Origin: Hyphomicrobiales bacterium
GTDB lineage: Bacteria; Pseudomonadota; Alphaproteobacteria; Rhizobiales; Rhizobiaceae
Assembly: GCA_900469445.1 (NCBI GenBank)
Contig: UBXM01000034.1
Span: forward strand, 11,531-56,527
Direction of reading: 5' to 3'
Length of the DNA stretch: 44,997 bases
Below the pieces are notes generated by a model that worked only from the letters and a program-made list of their open reading frames with translations, was not told where the DNA came from and made no database searches. This document shows, in pieces, positions 9,593-20,071 of this stretch (positions within the stretch are counted from its first letter, which is position 1; each line of letters opens with the position of its first letter). Made by a program: the position numbers and the translations under genes.

Positions 9593-10198
9593 TCACGGCT
9601 CCGCCTTTAATCCGCAGGCCATCAGCGAGAATGCCTCGATCGCCTTGGGAAGCACGTCGGCCGGATTGTCGCTTGCCGCCACCCAGAGCGCGGCATTCAG
9701 CGCCGCACCATTGAGAAGCCGCGAGGCCGCCTCGATATCGACCGGCTTCATGACACCGCTTTCGACCATCGACCGCACGCCCTTGCGCGTCTCGGCAAGG
9801 CAGCTGCTCTGGCTCGGCCACTGCGACGGATCACCCAGCACCGCCGGCCCGTCGAGCAGCACGATCCGCTGGATTTCCGGGTCGAGCGCCATCTCGATAT
9901 AGGCAGCACCTTCGGCCAGCAGCGCCTGCCAGATATCGCCCTCGCCGCTGCCCGCGCTTTTCGCCCCGATCTCCCGGGCACGTGCCGCCATTTCCCCGTC
10001 GAGCTGATCGACAACCGCTGCCAGAAGGCCGCGCTTGTCGCCGAAATTGTGATAAAGCGCGCCGCGCGTCAGGCCGGCATCCGCCGTCAGGTCGTCCATC
10101 GAGGAATTCGCATAGCCCTTTTCCGCAAAGGCTTTGCGCGCCGACGCAATCAGCTTCGCGCGGTTTTCCTCCATCTTTTCCAGGCGTTTTCCGGCCAT
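9593..10198 (-). CDS. TetR-family transcriptional regulator
   Basis: A 201-residue one-component repressor-type regulator. The N-terminal helix-turn-helix is clear: ARKAFAEKGYANSSMDDLTADAGLTRGALYHNFGDKRGLL, about residues 18-58. The rest is an all-helical ligand domain. ATG at 10198 follows AGGAG. It is divergent from a RidA-family gene, and three ATACG-N3-CGTAT sites lie between them, so it probably represses itself and the neighbour. The ligand is unknown. Confidence 0.93.
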   Translation of the reverse strand: MAGKRLEKMEENRAKLIASARKAFAEKGYANSSMDDLTADAGLTRGALYHNFGDKRGLLAAVVDQLDGEMAARAREIGAKSAGSGEGDIWQALLAEGAAYIEMALDPEIQRIVLLDGPAVLGDPSQWPSQSSCLAETRKGVRSMVESGVMKPVDIEAASRLLNGAALNAALWVAASDNPADVLPKAIEAFSLMACGLKAEP

Positions 10199-10217
10199 GA
10201 GAGGCTCCTAATTTCAG

Positions 10218-10230
10218 ATACGTGGCGTAT
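10218..10230. promoter_or_regulatory. operator site 1 (ATACG-N3-CGTAT)
   Basis: Perfect 5-bp arms around the spacer TGG. It is the site nearest the tetR start, 20 bases upstream. Inferred to bind the adjacent TetR protein. Confidence 0.75.
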
Positions 10231-10241
10231 ATTAACTTGAC

Positions 10242-10254
10242 ATACGCAACGTAT
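10242..10254. promoter_or_regulatory. operator site 2 (ATACG-N3-CGTAT)
   Basis: Same arms with spacer CAA, extended by one pair to CATACG...CGTATG. Its left edge overlaps a TTGACA hexamer at 10237-10242 that could be a -35 element for the rightward gene, so binding would block a promoter. No convincing -10 follows. Confidence 0.77.
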
Positions 10255-10267
10255 GCGACCATTTTAC

Positions 10268-10280
10268 ATACGGGCCGTAT
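10268..10280. promoter_or_regulatory. operator site 3 (ATACG-N3-CGTAT)
   Basis: Same arms with spacer GGC. Centre-to-centre spacing of the three sites is 24 and 26 bases, about 2 to 2.5 helical turns. Confidence 0.75.
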
Positions 10281-10356
10281 ATCAAATTTCATTCCGGCTT
10301 GTGAAGTGGCATCTCGTCGGATGCACAGATGAAAAACAGCAAGGAAAGGTCAGATC

Positions 10357-10752
10357 ATGACAAAACGCGAACCCATTTTCCCGCCGAACCGCCACGCCCT
10401 TTATGAAAAGCATGGCTATTCCGCTGCCATTCGCTCCGGCGATCTCCTGTTCGTTTCGGGCCAGGTCGGCAGCCGCGAAGACGGCACGCCGGAACCGGAT
10501 TTCAAAACCCAGGTCGAACGTGCCTTCGATAATCTTGAGGCCGTCCTGAAGGCCGCCGGCGCCGGGCTGGACGATATCATCGACGTCACCACCTTCCACA
10601 CCGATCCCGAAAACCAGTTCGGCACGATCCTGGAAGTAAAGAACCGGATCTTCCCCGAACCGCCTCATCCGGCCTGGACAGCCATCGGCACCACATGGCT
10701 CTCCGGCTTCGATTTCGAGATCAAGGTCATCGCCCGTATTCCGGCCGCTTGA
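10357..10752 (+). CDS. RidA/YjgF-family protein (enamine/imine deaminase type)
   Basis: A 131-residue cytoplasmic protein of the RidA superfamily, whose members hydrolyse reactive enamine/imine intermediates or related amides, usually as trimers. Landmarks are GDLLFVSGQVG, the helix QVERAFDNLEAVLKAAGAGLDDIIDVTTFHTD, and the C-terminal strand FEIKVIARI. The start at 10357 has AAGGTC upstream. It is divergent from tetR. Which RidA subfamily it belongs to is not clear, and a detoxification role under TetR control is inference. Confidence 0.88.
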   Translation: MTKREPIFPPNRHALYEKHGYSAAIRSGDLLFVSGQVGSREDGTPEPDFKTQVERAFDNLEAVLKAAGAGLDDIIDVTTFHTDPENQFGTILEVKNRIFPEPPHPAWTAIGTTWLSGFDFEIKVIARIPAA

Positions 10753-11149
10753 CACACGAAGCACGCCCAAAGGGCAGCTTACCATGTCCTCGTGCGGCGG
10801 GGATGATCCGCCCCGGCATAAAAATTATTCGTCTTGTCCCGAAAGGACTTGGCGAAGCCGCCGGGCCGTTTTCATCCCCGCAGCCGGAGATCGCGCAACA
10901 ATCGACCTGTCATCGGATGGGAACCGGGTTCGCGAACCGGCCTTCTCGATCAGCGGGTTTCGGCTCGGTTCCGGTGATGGCCGAAACTTTCGGTCGGACG
11001 GGAACTGACAAGTCTCGAAAGATCGGATGAAGCGGCCGGGGCAGGCAGACCAACATCTACCTCATACCCCAATTCCACTGCCTGCCCCACTCCCGTTTCA
11101 ACCACGCTGGCCTTGGTCCGCGTGGGCATTGGTGCTTGCAGCAAGCAAG
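10753..11149. other. non-coding gap, no gene seen
   Basis: About 400 bases with no reading frame of convincing codon use. A 74-codon frame at 10784-11008 is Ser/Arg-rich and resembles no family. Several self-complementary GGTTCGCGAACC-like stretches occur near 10925-10940. The rest of the gap, up to 11349, is a palindromic repeat. Confidence 0.5.
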
Positions 11150-11328
11150 CCCCCTCTGCCCTGCCGGGCATCTCCCCCACAAGGGGGGAGATTACACTCG
11201 GCACGACCTTCGCTTCCTCTTGAGCGTGGAATGATAGCGTAGCCGACGATGGAGTTCGATTGAGGCAGGGAGCGAGCGTCTGCTGCTCTCCCCCCTTGTG
11301 GGGGAGATGGCCGGCAGGCCAGAGGGGG
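11150..11328. repeat. large inverted repeat, family B (two arms)
   Basis: Left arm 11150-11192 (CCCCCTCTG...CTCCCCCACAAGGGGGGAGA) and right arm 11287-11328 are inverted copies differing at only a few positions. Each arm contains its own CTCCCCC-ACAA-GGGGGGAG hairpin. A third, single arm is at 44888-44932. The structure resembles rhizobial intergenic mosaic elements. It lies just beyond the stop of the hydrolase gene. Confidence 0.8.
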
Positions 11329-11349
11329 TATCCCTTCGCTCTGCCCTCG

Positions 11350-12429
11350 CTACAACCGATGATCCGCAAACAACGGCACATGCCCCCCGACGAAATACCG
11401 ATCCAGATCCTGTTCCGTCACCTCTGAAAGCGTCGCCGGCTGCCATTGCGGATTGCGGTCCTTGTCGATCACCGCAGCCCGCACGCCCTCGTAGAAATCA
11501 CGGTTGCGCAGAAGCTCCGAAGCGACCGTGAACTCCCGCTCAAGGCATTCCACCAGGCTCGAGCTTTTCCGCCCGGCACGCAGCAATCTCAATGTCAGTT
11601 TCAGGCTCGTCGGCGAACGCCTGGCGATGACATCCCGCGTAAATTCGGCGAATTCGCCCTCTTCCCTGTCCAATGCAGCAAGGATCTCTTCGACCGTATC
11701 GAAGGCAAACACGCGGTCGATCAGCGCTCTTTGCCCCGCCAGCCGGCTTTCGCCCGGCGAAGTCGCAAACCTGCCGATCACCGCAGCAACATCGGCATCC
11801 GACGCACCGGCATCGAGCGCACCCAGCGCCTCGGTCAATTCATCCAGTTTTTCCGATGGCACATGGTAATCCGCAAAACCGGCATGGATCGCGTCAGCCG
11901 CACCGACGATCTCGCCGGTCAATCCCATCCAGGTTCCCGTCTCGCCCGGAGCCCGCGGCAAAAGCCAGGTAGCCCCGACATCCGGCACATAACCGATCCC
12001 GGTTTCCGGCATGGCAAGCCTCGTCCTTTCGGTGACGATGCGATGTTTGCCATGCGACGCAACGCCGACACCGCCGCCCATGACGATACCGTCCATCAGC
12101 GCCACATAGGGTTTCGGGTAACGCGCGATCGTGTAGTTGACCGGAAATTCCTCGCGCCAGAAGCGCGCCACCTCGGGATCACCTGCCTTGCCGAGCTGAT
12201 AGATGACCCGGATATCGCCACCGGCGCAAAGCCCGCGCTCGCCTTCACCGGTCAGGATCACGCAGGAAATCTCGCGATCTTCAACGAAGCGTTCCATCGC
12301 CGGCTTCATCGCATGCACCATGGCAAGGTTGAGGCTGTTGAGCGCCTTCGGCCGGTTGAGCCTGATGATCGCCGCCGACCCGATGCGGGTGAAAAGGATT
12401 TCGTCGGTCTGAACTACGCTGTCGCTCAT
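11350..12429 (-). CDS. 3-hydroxyisobutyryl-CoA hydrolase-type enoyl-CoA hydratase/isomerase family protein
   Basis: 359 residues with the crotonase fold, probably releasing 3-hydroxyisobutyrate from its CoA ester in valine degradation. The N-terminal core reads IIRLNRPKALNSLN; the oxyanion-hole segments are GLCAGGDIR (about 88) and GIVMGGGVGVASHGKHR; the catalytic-loop region MPETGIGYVPDVGATWLL is typical of this hydrolase branch. The length and the C-terminal extension (LTLRLLRAGR...LEREFTVASELLRNRDFYEGVRA) fit HIBCH better than plain hydratases. ATG at 12429 has an AGGGG site. It stands alone; no valine-pathway neighbours are seen. Confidence 0.87.
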   Translation of the reverse strand: MSDSVVQTDEILFTRIGSAAIIRLNRPKALNSLNLAMVHAMKPAMERFVEDREISCVILTGEGERGLCAGGDIRVIYQLGKAGDPEVARFWREEFPVNYTIARYPKPYVALMDGIVMGGGVGVASHGKHRIVTERTRLAMPETGIGYVPDVGATWLLPRAPGETGTWMGLTGEIVGAADAIHAGFADYHVPSEKLDELTEALGALDAGASDADVAAVIGRFATSPGESRLAGQRALIDRVFAFDTVEEILAALDREEGEFAEFTRDVIARRSPTSLKLTLRLLRAGRKSSSLVECLEREFTVASELLRNRDFYEGVRAAVIDKDRNPQWQPATLSEVTEQDLDRYFVGGHVPLFADHRL

Positions 12430-12532
12430 GCCTGCCCCTGACTGTCATTGACTGCGCCGATCATAACGGTCGGCTACTCGGTCATGCCAGAGATAATATT
12501 GGACAGGATTGCCGCATTGGCCGTCTAAAATA

Positions 12533-12713
12533 CCCCCTCTCTTGCGATTTCTAACACTTAGCTACGCTAAGATGTTGAAATCGCGTTCTCCCCCGCCAAG
12601 GGGGAGATAGGCGCCGAGATCGCAGCACTCTTCCTCTCCCCTAACGGGAGAGGAAGAAAAATCAGCATCTTAGCGCAGCTAAGTGCTAGATTTTTCAGGA
12701 GAGGGGCAATCCT
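12533..12713. repeat. four-hairpin intergenic repeat, family C copy 1
   Basis: In order: TGCGATTTCTAACA, hairpin CTTAGCTACGCTAAG, GATGTTGAAATCGC, hairpin CTCCCCCGCCAAGGGGGAG, hairpin CTCTCCCCTAACGGGAGAG, hairpin CTTAGCGCAGCTAAG, and AGATTTTT. The outer halves pair with each other. A second copy at 42091-42275 keeps all four hairpins although some stem bases differ. It fills the gap between the pump gene and the hydrolase gene. Confidence 0.8.
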
Positions 12714-12744
12714 CCGCAGATATCGCTAGCCGTCTCGGCGCCCC

Positions 12745-15700
12745 TCATTCCGCAGCCATCGGCATATCCCGGCGTCCCTCAAAGAGGTCGCCCTGATTGG
12801 CCGACTGGCCCTCGCCGCCTTCCACCTTCGGCTCACGACCGAAGAACAGTGCATATCCCGCCGGAAGCACCAGGATGGTCAGCACCGTGGCAACCAGGAT
12901 GCCGCCCATCATCGCATAGGCGAGCGGTCCCCAGAACAGGCCCCATGAGATCGGGATCAGTGCCAGAACCGCCGTCATCGCCGTCAGCATGATCGGCCGG
13001 AAACGGCGCACGGCAGCGCCGATGATCGCTTCCTGACGATGCATGCCCGCCGCGATATCCTGGTCGATCTGGTCGATCAGGATGATCGAATTGCGGATGA
13101 TGATGCCGAGCAGCGCGATGACGCCGAGGATCGCCACGAAGCCGAACGGAGCCCCGGTGATCAGCAATGCCATGGCCGCGCCGATGACACCGAGCGGACC
13201 GGTGGCAAGCACCAGCAGCGCCTTGCCGAAATGCTTCAGCTGCATCATTAAGAGAAGCATGATGACAAGCAGCATGATCGGCGCCTTGGCAGCGATCGAT
13301 GCCTGGCTTTCGGCGGAATCCTCCGCACCGCCCTGGATCTCGATCCGGTAACCCGCCGGCAGCGCGCCGCGCAAATCGGCAATCGAGTTGTAGAAGTTGA
13401 TCGAAGCCTGCGTTGCCTCGATACCGTCGGGCAAGGTCGCCTTGACGGTGATCGTCGGCAGGCGGTCGCGCCGCCATTCGATCCCCTGTTCCATCACCGG
13501 CACGACCTCGGCGATCTGCGAGACAGGCACGAAGCCGCCGAAATCGGTCGGTACATAGACCGACTGCACGGCCGATAGCAGGTCGCGGGTCGCATCCGGT
13601 TCGCGCAGCACGATCGAGACGGTTTCCTCGCCGTCGCGGAAATCGGCAAGCGGAGCACCGGCGGTGGCCGCCTGCAGCATCTGCCGCACACGCTGCGACG
13701 AGACACCGAGCGCACGGGCGCGGTCCTGATCGATGACCAGCTTCATGCCCGGCACCGGCTCCATCCAGTCGTCATGGATCGAACCGAAGAGCGGGTTCTG
13801 ATGGTAACGTTCCTTCACCTGATCGGCGATACGGCGCACTTCCGCCTTGTCCGGGCCGATGACGCGCATCTGCACCGGCCAGCCGGTCGGCGGGCCGAGG
13901 AACAGGCGGTCGACCTTGCCGCGTACGGTCGGAAAGTCGTCGGCCAGGATCTGCCGCAGCTTCACGATCAGCCGCTCACGCTCTTCCAGTCCCTTGGACA
14001 TGATCAGCAGCTGGGCATAGTTCGGATTGCGAAGCTGCTGGTCGAGCGGCAGGAAGAAACGCGGCGCGCCTTCGCCGATGAAAGTGGCGATGTAGGTCTT
14101 GTCCTCGTCGGGCATGATCTTGTCTTCAAGCGCCTTGGCCTGACGTTCCACTTCCTCGATCGCGGTTCCTTCCGGCAGCCACATGTCGACCAGGATTTCC
14201 GGCCGCGACGATTGCGGGAAGAAGCTCTGCGGAATGAACTGGAACGACCACAGGCTGCCGGCAAAGATGCCGAGCGTGGCAAGCAGAATGATCGCCTTGT
14301 GGCGCACCGACCATGTCACCGCATGCCGCACGCCGCGATACATCCGCGTGTCATAGGCGTCATGGTGATGCCCGGTGCCTGCATGGGCACGCTGTTTCAA
14401 CAGCATATAGCCAAGCCACGGCGTGAAATAGACCGCCACGAACCACGAGACGACAAGCGCAATGCCGACCACATAGAAGAGCGAGCGCACATATTCACCG
14501 GCGGTCGAATCCGCGAACCCGACCGGAATGAAGCCGGCGGTGGTGATCAGCGTGCCGGTCAGCATCGGAAAGGCGGTGGAGGAATAGGCGAATGTCGCAG
14601 CCTCCAGCCGCGGCAACCCCTCTTCCAGCTTGCGCTCCATCATCTCGACCACGATCATCGCATCGTCGACCAGCAGTCCAAGGGCGATGATCAGCGCGCC
14701 GAGCGAGATGCGCTGCAGCTCGATGCCGAGATAATACATGATGGCGAGCGTCGCCGAGAGCACCAGCGGAATGGCGATCGCAATCACGATGCCCGAGCGC
14801 CAGCCGATCGAGATCAGCGACACGACGAGAACGATGGCCAATGCTTCCAGCAGCGCCTGGGTGAATTCCCCGACCGCTTCGGTGACGACTTCCGGCTGGT
14901 TGGAAATCTGGTGCACTTCCGCGCCGATCGGCAGCGTTTCGGCAAACCGCTTGTACATTTCCTCGACACTGTGACCGACATCGGTCACCTTGAAGCCATT
15001 GGCCATGACGATGCCAAGCTGCACGCTGTCATGCCCGTTGAAGCGGAACTTGCGCTCATAGGGATCGACAAGGCCATCCTTGACGGTGGCGATATCACCC
15101 AGCCGGATGACCTGATCACCGGCCTTGATCCTCAGCTCGCGAATATCGTCCGGCGTCGTCACCCCGCCTTCGACGGAGATCCGCACGGAACGGTCGGCCG
15201 TCTGCACGCTGCCCGAGGCATCGATGTCGTTCTGGCCGGCAAGTGCTGTCTGGATATCGGTGACCGTCAGGCCGCGTTCGGCCAGCGCCTTGGAGGAAAC
15301 ATCGATGAAGATCTTCTGCGGCTGGTCACCAAGAATGGTGGCCTTTTCGACACCGGGCACAGTGAGAAGCATGTCGCGCGCCTGGATGGCGAACTGCTTC
15401 AGCTCCGGATAACCGTAACCGTCGCCCGTAATCGCGTGCAGCGTGATATAGGTATCGCCGAATTCGTCGTTGAAATAGGGGCCGCGCAGACCGCTCGGCA
15501 GGTCCTGCTTGATGTCACCGATCTTCTTGCGCACCTGATAGAATGCGTCGGCCACTTCCTCCGCATTCGTGTCGCCCTTGACCTGGATGGTCGAGATCGA
15601 GAAGCCGGCCCGCGTATCGGACTTGATCCAGTCGAGATGCGGGGTTTCCTGCAGCTTGCGCTCGATCTTGTTGACCACCTGGTTCTGCATCTCGTCGACC

Positions 15701-15906
15701 GAGGCGCCTGGCCAGGCGCTCTGCACGACCATGACACGGAAGGTGAAATCCGGGTCTTCCTTCTGCCCCATGTTCATGACGCCGAGCCCGCCCATGACGA
15801 TGATGAGGCCGAACAGGAAGCGCGCGATGCTCGGATGGCCGATTGCCCAGCGCGAGAGGTTGAAGCCGCCCTTTGGCTGCGGATTTGCCTGATGGGAGGA
15901 ACTCAT
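12745..15906 (-). CDS. RND efflux pump inner-membrane permease
   Basis: A 1053-residue proton-driven resistance-nodulation-division transporter. The first transmembrane helix (IARFLFGLIIVMGGLGVMNMG) is followed by a large periplasmic domain. The transmembrane-4 proton relay pair is visible in LGLLVDDAMIVVEMMER, and a second periplasmic domain and the second set of six helices follow. The length fits AcrB/MexB-like pumps, and the sequence is of the shorter-named general efflux RND branch; the substrate is unknown. ATG at 15906 has AAGGAT upstream. It lies 28 nt after the adaptor gene in the same operon. No outer-membrane TolC partner is encoded nearby. Confidence 0.93.
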   Translation of the reverse strand: MSSSHQANPQPKGGFNLSRWAIGHPSIARFLFGLIIVMGGLGVMNMGQKEDPDFTFRVMVVQSAWPGASVDEMQNQVVNKIERKLQETPHLDWIKSDTRAGFSISTIQVKGDTNAEEVADAFYQVRKKIGDIKQDLPSGLRGPYFNDEFGDTYITLHAITGDGYGYPELKQFAIQARDMLLTVPGVEKATILGDQPQKIFIDVSSKALAERGLTVTDIQTALAGQNDIDASGSVQTADRSVRISVEGGVTTPDDIRELRIKAGDQVIRLGDIATVKDGLVDPYERKFRFNGHDSVQLGIVMANGFKVTDVGHSVEEMYKRFAETLPIGAEVHQISNQPEVVTEAVGEFTQALLEALAIVLVVSLISIGWRSGIVIAIAIPLVLSATLAIMYYLGIELQRISLGALIIALGLLVDDAMIVVEMMERKLEEGLPRLEAATFAYSSTAFPMLTGTLITTAGFIPVGFADSTAGEYVRSLFYVVGIALVVSWFVAVYFTPWLGYMLLKQRAHAGTGHHHDAYDTRMYRGVRHAVTWSVRHKAIILLATLGIFAGSLWSFQFIPQSFFPQSSRPEILVDMWLPEGTAIEEVERQAKALEDKIMPDEDKTYIATFIGEGAPRFFLPLDQQLRNPNYAQLLIMSKGLEERERLIVKLRQILADDFPTVRGKVDRLFLGPPTGWPVQMRVIGPDKAEVRRIADQVKERYHQNPLFGSIHDDWMEPVPGMKLVIDQDRARALGVSSQRVRQMLQAATAGAPLADFRDGEETVSIVLREPDATRDLLSAVQSVYVPTDFGGFVPVSQIAEVVPVMEQGIEWRRDRLPTITVKATLPDGIEATQASINFYNSIADLRGALPAGYRIEIQGGAEDSAESQASIAAKAPIMLLVIMLLLMMQLKHFGKALLVLATGPLGVIGAAMALLITGAPFGFVAILGVIALLGIIIRNSIILIDQIDQDIAAGMHRQEAIIGAAVRRFRPIMLTAMTAVLALIPISWGLFWGPLAYAMMGGILVATVLTILVLPAGYALFFGREPKVEGGEGQSANQGDLFEGRRDMPMAAE

Positions 15907-15934
15907 AGGGGTATCCTTTTCAGCGCAGGAGCGG

Positions 15935-17089
15935 TTAGGGCTGGATCGAAGCGGTGGACTGGCTGGACGTGCGGCCGAAACGCGAGGAGACCGCCTCCGC
16001 CAGCTTGACCTTCAGACCGTCGCGCATGAACTGCGTGCCGGCGGAAACCACCAGATCGCCCTTGGCAAGCCCTTCGGAAACGCGGGCGACACTGTCGCCA
16101 TAACCGGCAACCGTCACCGCTCGCGAACTGACCTCGCCCTTGTCGCGCGCGACGATCCAGACGACCGGCTTGCCGTCCTTCTGCGCAAGGGCCGCAAGCG
16201 GCACGCCGAAGGTCGGCAGCACATTGTCCTCGACGGCATCGATCGTTGCCGTCATGCCGATCAGCACGCGGTCGTCGGCGGGCAGGCTGACACGAACGGC
16301 AAAGGTGCGCGACTGGGCATCGGCGCTGCCGGCCACTTCGCGAACCTTGCCGTCAAGCACCAGATCCCTGGCCGACCAGAAGCTGGCCTTGACCGACTTG
16401 CCCGGCTTGAAATGGGAAATATCCGTTTCCGGCACCGCGATCTGAACTTCCTTTTCACCATCGACCGCGACGGCGACAACGGTAGTCCCGGCACTGACGA
16501 CCTGGCCGATATCGGCGCTGACGGTCGTCACGATACCGTTCTGCGTGGCCTTCAATTCCGTATAGGCGACCTGGTTCTGCGCTTCTTCGAGCGCGGATTC
16601 AGCGGACTGGAGCTGCGATTGCGCCTGATCGGCGGCAAGCTGTGCCTGTTCGAGCTGCGACTGCGAGGTGACGCTCTTTTCCGCCAGCGTTTCGGCACGC
16701 TTGCGGGCAAGCCCGGTAATCTCCACCTGCTTCTGGGCAGAGGTCAGATCGGCATCCGCACGGCGAACCGACAACTGGTAGTCGACCGCATCAAGCCTTG
16801 CGAGAATGGTGCCGGGTTCGACCCTGTCACCCACATCGACGAGGCGGTCGGTGATCTTGCCGGCAACGCGGAACCCGAGGTTCATTTCGGTGCGGGCGCG
16901 AACGGAGCCGGAATAGACGAGGCTGCGGCCGATCTCCGGTCCGCCAATCTCCACGACCTTGACCGGCCGCACGGGATCCGGCGCCTCGACCTTTTTCTCT
17001 TCCGAGCAGGCCGTCAGAGCACCGAGGGCAACTGCCAGAAGCAGTCCTTTTGCAAAAACGCAAGAACGTCGAATTTGGATCACGGACAT
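15935..17089 (-). CDS. RND efflux periplasmic adaptor (membrane fusion) lipoprotein
   Basis: About 384 residues linking the RND pump to an outer-membrane channel. The signal peptide ends in a lipobox (ALTAC-S), so the mature protein is probably lipid-anchored in the inner membrane. Biotinyl-lipoyl-like halves flank a coiled-coil hairpin (TSAQKQVEITGLARKRAETL...QLQSAESALEEAQNQ), followed by a beta-barrel domain. ATG at 17089 is preferred; an in-frame GTG 9 nt upstream sits inside the ribosome-site region. It follows the tetR gene by 65 nt. Confidence 0.92.
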   Translation of the reverse strand: MSVIQIRRSCVFAKGLLLAVALGALTACSEEKKVEAPDPVRPVKVVEIGGPEIGRSLVYSGSVRARTEMNLGFRVAGKITDRLVDVGDRVEPGTILARLDAVDYQLSVRRADADLTSAQKQVEITGLARKRAETLAEKSVTSQSQLEQAQLAADQAQSQLQSAESALEEAQNQVAYTELKATQNGIVTTVSADIGQVVSAGTTVVAVAVDGEKEVQIAVPETDISHFKPGKSVKASFWSARDLVLDGKVREVAGSADAQSRTFAVRVSLPADDRVLIGMTATIDAVEDNVLPTFGVPLAALAQKDGKPVVWIVARDKGEVSSRAVTVAGYGDSVARVSEGLAKGDLVVSAGTQFMRDGLKVKLAEAVSSRFGRTSSQSTASIQP

Positions 17090-17154
17090 GGCCCCCACTC
17101 CCGGTGGCGATTGATTAAGGTGCCCTGCGACACCGGCTTTTCATTTTAGATCTT

Positions 17155-17757
17155 CTATTTCAGCGCCCTGATAGCGAAATCGACCAGATCGGCCGGCGTC
17201 GTGCGACGGTTCTCGATCAGGCATTCGGCGATGATTTGCGGGTGACAGAGGGTCACCGTACTATCACAAAGACACTCGGCCGCGACGTCTGCATCTTGTG
17301 CGCGAAACTCACCGGCGGCAATACCTTCGCGCACGACGCCCGCCACGATCTCCCGCATCCGGATGATGTGGTCTTCGATGACCGACCACTGTTCCTCGAT
17401 GGCTACGACTACCATCTCATGCACCTTGTTTTCATGCAGCAGGGTCTCGACCGTAATCGCGTGCTGCTGCAGGAAATGATCGCGCACCCGCTCCGTGGCG
17501 CTGACCGGCCGCTTGGCATTCTCGAGCGCGACCGTAAGGCTCGAATCCAGCATCCGCCTGGCGAGCCCCTTGTGGATCTCCGCTTTCGACGAGAAGAACC
17601 GGTAGATATTGGCCGGCGACATGCCGAGATCCTTGGCGATATCGGCCACATTAGTCTTGGCATACCCGTAATGCTTGAACAGGCGCTCGGCGGCATCGAG
17701 GATCCGCTGCATGTTCTCCCGACGGACCGTATCCTGATGGGGATCTTCGATGTCCAT
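17155..17757 (-). CDS. TetR-family regulator of the RND pump operon
   Basis: 200 residues. The N-terminal helix-turn-helix is clear: AAERLFKHYGYAKTNVADIAKDLGMSPANIYRFFSSKAEI, about residues 22-62. The C-terminal helical domain should bind the inducer. It is the first gene of a tetR-adaptor-pump transcript, and the long inverted repeat lies directly upstream, so autorepression that also controls the pump is likely. ATG at 17757 follows GAGG. Confidence 0.93.
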   Translation of the reverse strand: MDIEDPHQDTVRRENMQRILDAAERLFKHYGYAKTNVADIAKDLGMSPANIYRFFSSKAEIHKGLARRMLDSSLTVALENAKRPVSATERVRDHFLQQHAITVETLLHENKVHEMVVVAIEEQWSVIEDHIIRMREIVAGVVREGIAAGEFRAQDADVAAECLCDSTVTLCHPQIIAECLIENRRTTPADLVDFAIRALK

Positions 17758-17766
17758 AAAGCCTCA

Positions 17767-17810
17767 CGAATTACGACTGACGAATTTCTACTTTCGTCAG
17801 TCGTAATTCG
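17767..17810. promoter_or_regulatory. 18-bp perfect inverted repeat, probable operator of the pump operon
   Basis: Left arm 17767-17784 (CGAATTACGACTGACGAA) and right arm 17793-17810 are exact reverse complements, with an 8-nt spacer. It lies immediately upstream of the tetR ribosome site. Its right arm overlaps the likely -10 region. Confidence 0.85.
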
Positions 17811-17828
17811 AAATCACGCTCCTGTCAA
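17800..17828 (-). promoter_or_regulatory. candidate housekeeping promoter of tetR-adaptor-pump
   Basis: On the minus strand a perfect TTGACA (17828-17823), a 17-nt spacer, and a weak -10 TACGAC (17805-17800) that lies inside the inverted repeat. Repressor bound there would exclude polymerase. Confidence 0.55.
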
Positions 17829-18006
17829 TGCTCAGGCGGTCCGCCCTGACATAGACAGAAGGAAGTCGCCCGCAATCCTGAGATAGGCAAAATTCATGAC
17901 GCCAACCGCAGGTAAGGACTTGTTGGATTTAACCGGGCCTTTTTCTGGCTCGCCCGGGGAGATCGTGTTATCACCGACGAAACTGCCGAAAATATCACGA
18001 AGGGCA

Positions 18007-18031
18007 GGAACCAAATTCCGGACCGAGCGTT
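18007..18031 (+). promoter_or_regulatory. EcfG-type promoter of the hybrid kinase
   Basis: GGAAC at 18007-18011, a 16-nt spacer, CGTT at 18028-18031. This matches the EcfG consensus exactly and lies 42 nt before the chosen start codon. The rest of the gap back to 17811 shows only the near-palindrome TCAGGCGGTCCGCCCTGA at 17833-17850. Confidence 0.75.
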
Positions 18032-18072
18032 CGATGGCGCCGGACCGTTGAATGCCGTGGTTCGGGGGGAAC

Positions 18073-20019
<1,947 letters not shown>

Positions 20020-20071
20020 ACCATTACGATTGCCATGCGTTGTCTTCCGTCGAAACACGGGAGGTACCGAC

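Noticed and set aside
10784..11008. 74-codon frame after the ridA-like gene
   Set aside because: Ser/Arg-rich composition, no family match and a distant ribosome site; no basis to call it a gene.
10916..11010. GGAAC elements in the gap after the ridA-like gene
   Set aside because: One lacks a fitting -10, and none precedes a credible gene.
11150..11328. CRISPR array or insertion sequence
   Set aside because: Repeats are inverted and palindromic rather than regularly spaced direct repeats, and no transposase or cas gene is present.
13774..16008. 744-codon plus-strand open frame
   Set aside because: It is exactly antisense to the RND pump gene, has no family resemblance and reflects high GC at third codon positions.
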